From: Bog-473 sp963788125
GTDB taxonomy: Bacteria > Actinomycetota > Acidimicrobiia > Acidimicrobiales > RAAP-2
Direction: 5' to 3'
DNA: 64,000 bases
Assembly (NCBI GenBank): GCA_963788125.1
Contig: CAWBFN010000002.1
Location: 868,001 to 932,000 of the forward strand
Positions 60,298 through 64,000 of this stretch are shown piece after piece. The position numbers and the translations under genes are program-made. Positions within the stretch are counted from its first letter, which is position 1, and each line of letters opens with the position of its first letter. The notes under the pieces were generated by a model that did not search any database, was not told the origin of the DNA, and saw only the letters and a list, made by a program, of their open reading frames with translations.

Positions 60298-61389
60298 ATG
60301 GCGGATCGCTCCGAGGTGCGAACGGCGTCGTGGCCGGTCGCCGCCGTGGACGTCGCCGGGCTGGCCTCCAACATGCTCGGGGCGATCGCCCGGCTGCCCT
60401 TTCGCGACCCCTGGCGCGGGCCGGGAAGTTCACCCCGCAATCTGGCCGTCTCGGCGACACGGGAGTTGATTCGCTCTCTCTTCGGGTACGCCACGTCACT
60501 GCCGATCGATGAGTTCCGCTCGTTGGAACGCGTCTTGGACGTGCTCTCCGGACAGGTTCTTCCTCCCTTCGTGGCGCTCCAGGGTGTGCGCATCGAGTCG
60601 GAGGTTCTTGGTGGCGTGCCCGGGCTGTGGTTCCGACCGGCGCCGTCGGGGCACGCCGGCGAGGACCTCCCCGATGGCCGGAACGGCTCGGTCTCTCCCG
60701 GGACGATCCTGCACCTCCACGGTGGTGGCTACATCGGGACGTCACCGCGCATGTACGCGCTGTTCATGGCGCACCTGGCTCGAGTCACAGGGTGCGCGGT
60801 CTTCGTCGCCGACTACCGGTTGGCGCCAGAGTTCCCGTTCCCGGCGGCCGCCGACGACATCATGGTCGTGGTGCAGCATCTGGTGGCGGGCGGTCACCCT
60901 CCCGAGCGGCTCGTCCTCGCCGGCGATTCGGGCGGAGGGGGGTTGGTGGGCACCATCCTGCATCGCATCAGCATGAGGTCCCAATCGCCACCGGGTGCGG
61001 TGTTGCTCTTCTCGCCCGAGGTCAGCCTCACGTTGAGCGAGCCGTCGATCGTCGACAACGCTCCGTTTGACATCCTGCCGTGGAACATTCCGGTGAATCC
61101 CTATCTGCACGGAGTCGACCCATACGACGACCGGGTCGATGTGTTAGTGGACGACCTGAGTCGGTGGCCGCCGACCTTCCTCGCGTATGGGGCCGACGAG
61201 ATGTTCCGCGACGCCATACGAATGCTGGCGAAGAAGCTCGACGCCGACGGCGTTCCCCATCAGACCCTGGAGGTCGAGGGGATGTTCCATGTGTTCCCCT
61301 TCATCCTTCCGTGGACCCAGGAGAGCCGCGACGTCTACCGCCGAGTGGGTGAGTTCGTGCGAGGAGCGCTGGAAGCTCCCGGAAGGTGA
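60298..61389 (+). CDS. Alpha/beta hydrolase, hormone-sensitive-lipase-like esterase
   Basis: This 363-residue hydrolase has the oxyanion motif LHLHGGGYIG, the nucleophile elbow AGDSGGGGLV, an acid in AYGADEMFRD and the histidine in EGMFHVFPF. This is the bacterial hormone-sensitive-lipase (family IV) pattern. It would hydrolyse esters of small or medium chain acids. The N-terminal 110 residues form a helical cap region. ATG 60298 is taken; GTG 60292, 7 nt after a TACTGT box (60279-60284), fits a leaderless start. Longer starts would add low-complexity Arg/Gly residues. Confidence 0.88.
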   Translation: MADRSEVRTASWPVAAVDVAGLASNMLGAIARLPFRDPWRGPGSSPRNLAVSATRELIRSLFGYATSLPIDEFRSLERVLDVLSGQVLPPFVALQGVRIESEVLGGVPGLWFRPAPSGHAGEDLPDGRNGSVSPGTILHLHGGGYIGTSPRMYALFMAHLARVTGCAVFVADYRLAPEFPFPAAADDIMVVVQHLVAGGHPPERLVLAGDSGGGGLVGTILHRISMRSQSPPGAVLLFSPEVSLTLSEPSIVDNAPFDILPWNIPVNPYLHGVDPYDDRVDVLVDDLSRWPPTFLAYGADEMFRDAIRMLAKKLDADGVPHQTLEVEGMFHVFPFILPWTQESRDVYRRVGEFVRGALEAPGR

Positions 61390-61436
61390 AGGGGGCGAGG
61401 TCAAAGGGGGGCCACGCCACGCCACGCCCGAGGGGC

Positions 61437-62030
61437 TCACTCCCCGAGGAGGAGCTCGGTCGCCAGCTCGACCAGTCGGGCCCTGGGTACCGCCTTCAGC
61501 TCGTCGAACCACCCCAGTGCTCGTCCGAGGGCGATGCCGATGAGTGCCGAGACGACGATCTCGGAGCGGAGTTGAGCCTCGTCCACGGCTTGGTGTCTCA
61601 TTGCTGAGACCATCGGATCCACCATACGGCGCGCCAGGTGTGCCTGCGCCGCCTTGCGGATCTGTTCCGACGTGTCGGAGCGTGTGAGGGCCTGCATCAC
61701 CGGTCCGAGCCCGTGCTCGTCCATCCGGGTCACCAGCATCTCCGCCATGTCCTCGATCCCCTCGAACTCGGACTGGGGTTGGTCGCCCTGAGCCTCGGCC
61801 ACCACGGCGGCGATGTAGAGATCGGCCTTGCTCCCGAAGTAGCGGGCGATGAGGGCGTGGTCGACACCGGCGAGCTCGCCGATATCACGTATGGTCGTGC
61901 CCTCGAAGCCGTTCTTGCCGAACAGCTTCTGTGCGGCGTTGAGCAGTGCCTGCTTGGACGATCCGGCGCGGCGCGGCTGATCCGGTGCGGTCGGGGCGAG
62001 CGCCGGGCGTGCCGCACGGGTGGGTGTCAC
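61437..62030 (-). CDS. TetR-family transcriptional regulator
   Basis: This 197-residue protein has a TetR helix-turn-helix (SSKQALLNAAQKLFGKNGF, TTIRDIGELAGVDHALIARYFGSKADLY) and a helical ligand domain with RMVDPMVSAMRHQAV. GTG 62030 overlaps the stop of the MFS gene (GTGA), so both are on one message. It is likely to repress the MFS exporter gene, with the TGGTGACA repeats upstream of that gene as candidate sites. Its ligand could be the exported compound. Confidence 0.9.
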   Translation of the reverse strand: MTPTRAARPALAPTAPDQPRRAGSSKQALLNAAQKLFGKNGFEGTTIRDIGELAGVDHALIARYFGSKADLYIAAVVAEAQGDQPQSEFEGIEDMAEMLVTRMDEHGLGPVMQALTRSDTSEQIRKAAQAHLARRMVDPMVSAMRHQAVDEAQLRSEIVVSALIGIALGRALGWFDELKAVPRARLVELATELLLGE

Positions 62031-63553
62031 TCGCCGCTCTCCGTCAGGAGTCGTTCATCGGCCAGCATGAGGCCGACACCTTCGACTTCCGCTTCTTCCT
62101 CCATCAGTTGTTCGACCTCCTTGGTCGGTGCCGATGGTCGGCCTGAGATCTTCCCGGGCAGCAAGAAGCTCAGAACGGCCGTCGTCATGCACAGAGCGCT
62201 GGCGATGAGCAGCGTCACTCGGAAACCCTGATAGGTGGGATAGATCTGACCGTGCGTGGTGTAGGCGAGGAGCACCGCCGCCGCCAGCGCGCTCCCCAGC
62301 GAGAGCCCGATGCTTCGGAGTACCTGGTAGAGGCCCATGGCACTCCCGGTTTCGGAGGCGGGCACAGCCTGCACGATGAATCCGGGCATGGCGGCAAAGG
62401 TGAAGCCGATCCCGATCCCGCCGAAACCGGCGACCACGAACGCCTCCCACAAGGCTCGGTGCTCGGTGGCGAAGAACAGCATGGTGACGGCGAACACCAC
62501 CGAGCCGACGGGGATCATGCTCCGCATCCCGAAGCGTCGCATGTAGGCAGGCAGGCAGCGACTGGCCAAGAAGGTCCCGACGGAGAGGGGGACGAACACC
62601 AGGCCCGAGACCACGATGGACGTGCCGAATCCGTAGCCGCTCGCCACCGGGACCTGCACGAACTCGATGATGATGGGCAAGAACATGTACATGGCGATGG
62701 CGATCAAGAACCCCGACGCATCGGCGGTGAGCACGGATCGATTCCGGACCTGGCGGACGTCGATGAGCGGGTCCGAGATCCTCAGTTCGCGGGCGATCCA
62801 CAGGCCCATCATGATCAGGCAGAAGGCGACCAGCCCGAGTGAGCGGAGCGATGTCCATCCCCAGCTTCCTCCCTCGCTGAGCAGCACGGAGACGCCGACC
62901 ACTGCGGCGCCGAGGGTGACCATCCCGGGGTAGTCAAACCGTCGAGAACGGCCATCCGATCGGGATGGCAGCACCAAAACGACCAGGAGAAGTGCCACGG
63001 CGACCGTGATCGCCCCGAACCAGAAGGCCGCCCGGAAGCCGAAGAACTGGGCGACCAGGGTGGTGATCGGGTAGCCCAGCCCGGCGCCGATGGCCACGCT
63101 CACCGAGAGCGTGGCGATGGCACGCCCGGCTTTTTGGGGCGGGAACTGGCTGCGGGCCATCGCCATGGTCACCGGCAACAGCCCGAGGCCGAACCCCTGC
63201 AGACCTCGCCCGATGACCAGGACTGCGAAGCCCGTCGAGACGGCCGAGATGACGCAGCCCACCAACACCGCCCCCAGGGCCACCTCGACCACTCTGCGCT
63301 TGCGCGGGCCATCGGCCAGGCGGCCCATGGCGGGGGTGGCCAGGGCGCCTGTCATCAAGGTGGCTGTCAGCACCCATTCGGCGGCACTCAGCGAGACGTG
63401 GTACGACTGGGCTATCGAGGGAATGAGGGGTGCGCCCAAGCTGGAGACCACCGCCACAAGGCCGGTGACACCCACCAGGACCGGCAGGGCAGCGCGCTGG
63501 GCCCCGCGTCCAACGCCGGACTCAGTGGTTGGGACCGCGCTCACCGCGCTCAC
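62027..63553 (-). CDS. MFS transporter, DHA2 (EmrB/QacA-like) drug-efflux type
   Basis: This 508-residue protein has the 14-helix pattern of the DHA2 family. The motif A-like loop GRLADGPRKRR and the motif C-like SVAIGAGLGYP are present. It would use the proton gradient to export drugs or aromatic compounds. The C-terminal tail is acidic (EEEAEVEG). GTG 63553 starts a 9-nt repeat (GTGAGCGCG twice). The TetR gene follows with a 4-nt overlap. The TGGTGACA repeats lie 50-100 nt upstream. Confidence 0.92.
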   Translation of the reverse strand: MSAVSAVPTTESGVGRGAQRAALPVLVGVTGLVAVVSSLGAPLIPSIAQSYHVSLSAAEWVLTATLMTGALATPAMGRLADGPRKRRVVEVALGAVLVGCVISAVSTGFAVLVIGRGLQGFGLGLLPVTMAMARSQFPPQKAGRAIATLSVSVAIGAGLGYPITTLVAQFFGFRAAFWFGAITVAVALLLVVLVLPSRSDGRSRRFDYPGMVTLGAAVVGVSVLLSEGGSWGWTSLRSLGLVAFCLIMMGLWIARELRISDPLIDVRQVRNRSVLTADASGFLIAIAMYMFLPIIIEFVQVPVASGYGFGTSIVVSGLVFVPLSVGTFLASRCLPAYMRRFGMRSMIPVGSVVFAVTMLFFATEHRALWEAFVVAGFGGIGIGFTFAAMPGFIVQAVPASETGSAMGLYQVLRSIGLSLGSALAAAVLLAYTTHGQIYPTYQGFRVTLLIASALCMTTAVLSFLLPGKISGRPSAPTKEVEQLMEEEAEVEGVGLMLADERLLTESGE

Positions 63554-63605
63554 CTGATCGGCCCGGCCCTCACTCAGCCCTCACCCTTGTGCTCTCCACC
63601 TTTCG

Positions 63606-63656
63606 TGTCACCACCCTGCCCTGTCATCGCTTGGTGACATCATCTGGTGACATCAT
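63606..63656. promoter_or_regulatory. TGGTGACA repeat cluster, candidate operators
   Basis: TGGTGACATCAT occurs twice in direct order (63632-63643 and 63645-63656), 13 nt apart. An inverted TGTCACCA lies at 63606-63613. They sit between the MFS gene and the divergent CaiB gene and could bind the TetR protein encoded at 61437. Confidence 0.6.
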
Positions 63657-63755
63657 ACCGAGAAGTGCCTGGGCGCCGTCCGGCGCATGATCAGGGGAGC
63701 CTCGGTCCGGCCGGCCTGACGCAAGCTGCTGCCGCGTGAGTCGGGGTCCTGGCCG

Positions 63756-63761
63756 TAGGGT
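63756..63761 (+). promoter_or_regulatory. -10 box for the CaiB gene (leaderless)
   Basis: TAGGGT lies 7 nt before GTG 63769, and no ribosome binding site is seen. This is the same layout as for several other genes in the window. Confidence 0.4.
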
Positions 63762-63768
63762 GGGGCTC

Positions 63769-64000
63769 GTGACGCTCCCCCTCTCGGGCATCAAGGTCCT
63801 CGACTTCTCCGAGCACGGCTTCGTTCCCTCGGCCGCTGCGGCACTCGGCGACTGGGGAGCTGACGTGATCAAGGTCGAACGACCCGAAGGCGACCCGATG
63901 CGCCAGATCATCCGCCAGGGTCTCGTGCCCGACGTGGACGGCTACGACTACCTGTTCCAGATGGCGAACCGGAACAAGCGCGGTATCTCTGTCGATGTAC
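63769..64000 (+). CDS. CaiB/BaiF CoA-transferase family III protein, 5' part only
   Basis: The first 77 codons of a CaiB-type gene run off the right edge. The translated start LSGIKVLDFSEHGFVPSAAAALGDWGADVIKVERPEGDPMR and the later NRNKRGISVDV (given as separate pieces of the N-terminal domain) fit the family well. It would transfer CoA between acids or racemise an acyl-CoA. It is divergent from the MFS gene. Whether it is a single or a double unit, as at 17077 and 38610, cannot be seen. Confidence 0.88.
   Translation, partial: MTLPLSGIKVLDFSEHGFVPSAAAALGDWGADVIKVERPEGDPMRQIIRQGLVPDVDGYDYLFQMANRNKRGISVDV

Noticed and set aside
61411..61427. Tandem CCACG repeats
   Set aside because: Only three short copies between converging genes; no array, spacer pattern or pairing partner.
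1..64000. Search for CRISPR arrays, tRNA/rRNA genes, insertion sequences and integrases
   Set aside because: No regular spaced repeats, cloverleaf-like genes, transposase motifs or flanking inverted/target repeats were found by eye. A covariance-model scan could still reveal small RNAs.

Overview
The window is GC-rich, densely coded chromosomal DNA, most likely from an actinobacterium. Supporting signs are frequent GTG and TTG starts, TANNNT boxes 6-7 nt ahead of start codons (leaderless transcription), a protein like the mycothiol-linked nitroreductase Rv2466c, a DinB/mycothiol-type enzyme, malate synthase G and GntR/TetR regulators. Acidimicrobiia-like lineages are my best guess, from the mix of Rieske oxygenases, CaiB proteins, thiolase-like/DUF35 pairs and ACMSD-like amidohydrolases, but the sequence alone cannot settle this. 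I saw no rRNA, tRNA, CRISPR array, transposase or integrase.

Region 1 (1-12655) is a Rieske oxygenase island. It has four terminal oxygenase alpha subunits of two types: type A at 619 and 4310, and the phthalate-4,5-dioxygenase-like type B at 2230 and 9117. With them are two copies of an unrecognised protein of about 110 residues, NTF2/SnoaL-like proteins, an AMP-dependent CoA ligase, a carboxymuconolactone-decarboxylase-like protein, two TIM-barrel epimerase-like proteins, a VOC protein, an SDR and a DsbA-like reductase. Three promoters share one perfect palindrome (CCGACCGGTCGG) beside the -35 box, so the island looks like a small regulon of a TetR-type repressor. No ferredoxin or reductase is encoded here. 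A 37-codon remnant of a type A oxygenase N-terminus lies directly before the type B gene at 9117.

Region 2 (12682-25917, mostly minus strand) holds a hydantoinase/oxoprolinase A-B pair and an operon-like run: acyl-CoA ligase, OB-fold/zinc-ribbon protein, thiolase-like protein, substrate-binding protein, D-aminoacylase-like amidohydrolase and a double CaiB/BaiF protein. A divergent FadR-type GntR gene (26045) and a TTGTCTGACAA operator lie at its head.

Region 3 (26856-31524, minus) has two ACMSD-like amidohydrolases translationally coupled to malate synthase G. The malate synthase reading frame extends upstream to a probable CTG start.

Region 4 (31549-44377, plus) repeats the gene set of region 2 with different family members: AraC regulator, TauD-type dioxygenase, substrate-binding protein, amidohydrolase, thiolase-like protein, OB-fold protein, divergent TetR, double CaiB protein, SDR, SnoaL-like protein, a second TauD-type dioxygenase and another SDR. 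A 22-nt motif beside the -35 box is shared by two of its promoters.

Region 5 (44409-64000) is mixed. It includes a DUF2252 protein, methionine sulfoxide reductases MsrB and MsrA, a cyclic-nucleotide-binding protein, a phosphoesterase, an OsmC protein, a DinB protein, a channel-like membrane protein, a crotonase, another amidohydrolase, EthD/HIBADH/SDR genes, a LuxC/LuxE-type acid reductase pair, a trypsin-like PDZ protease, an esterase, a TetR/MFS efflux pair and the start of another CaiB gene.

Taken together the genes suggest catabolism of an organic acid or aromatic/alicyclic compound: ring oxygenation, CoA activation or transfer, thiolase-like C-C cleavage, and entry of C2 units through malate synthase. 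The actual substrate is not visible in the sequence.
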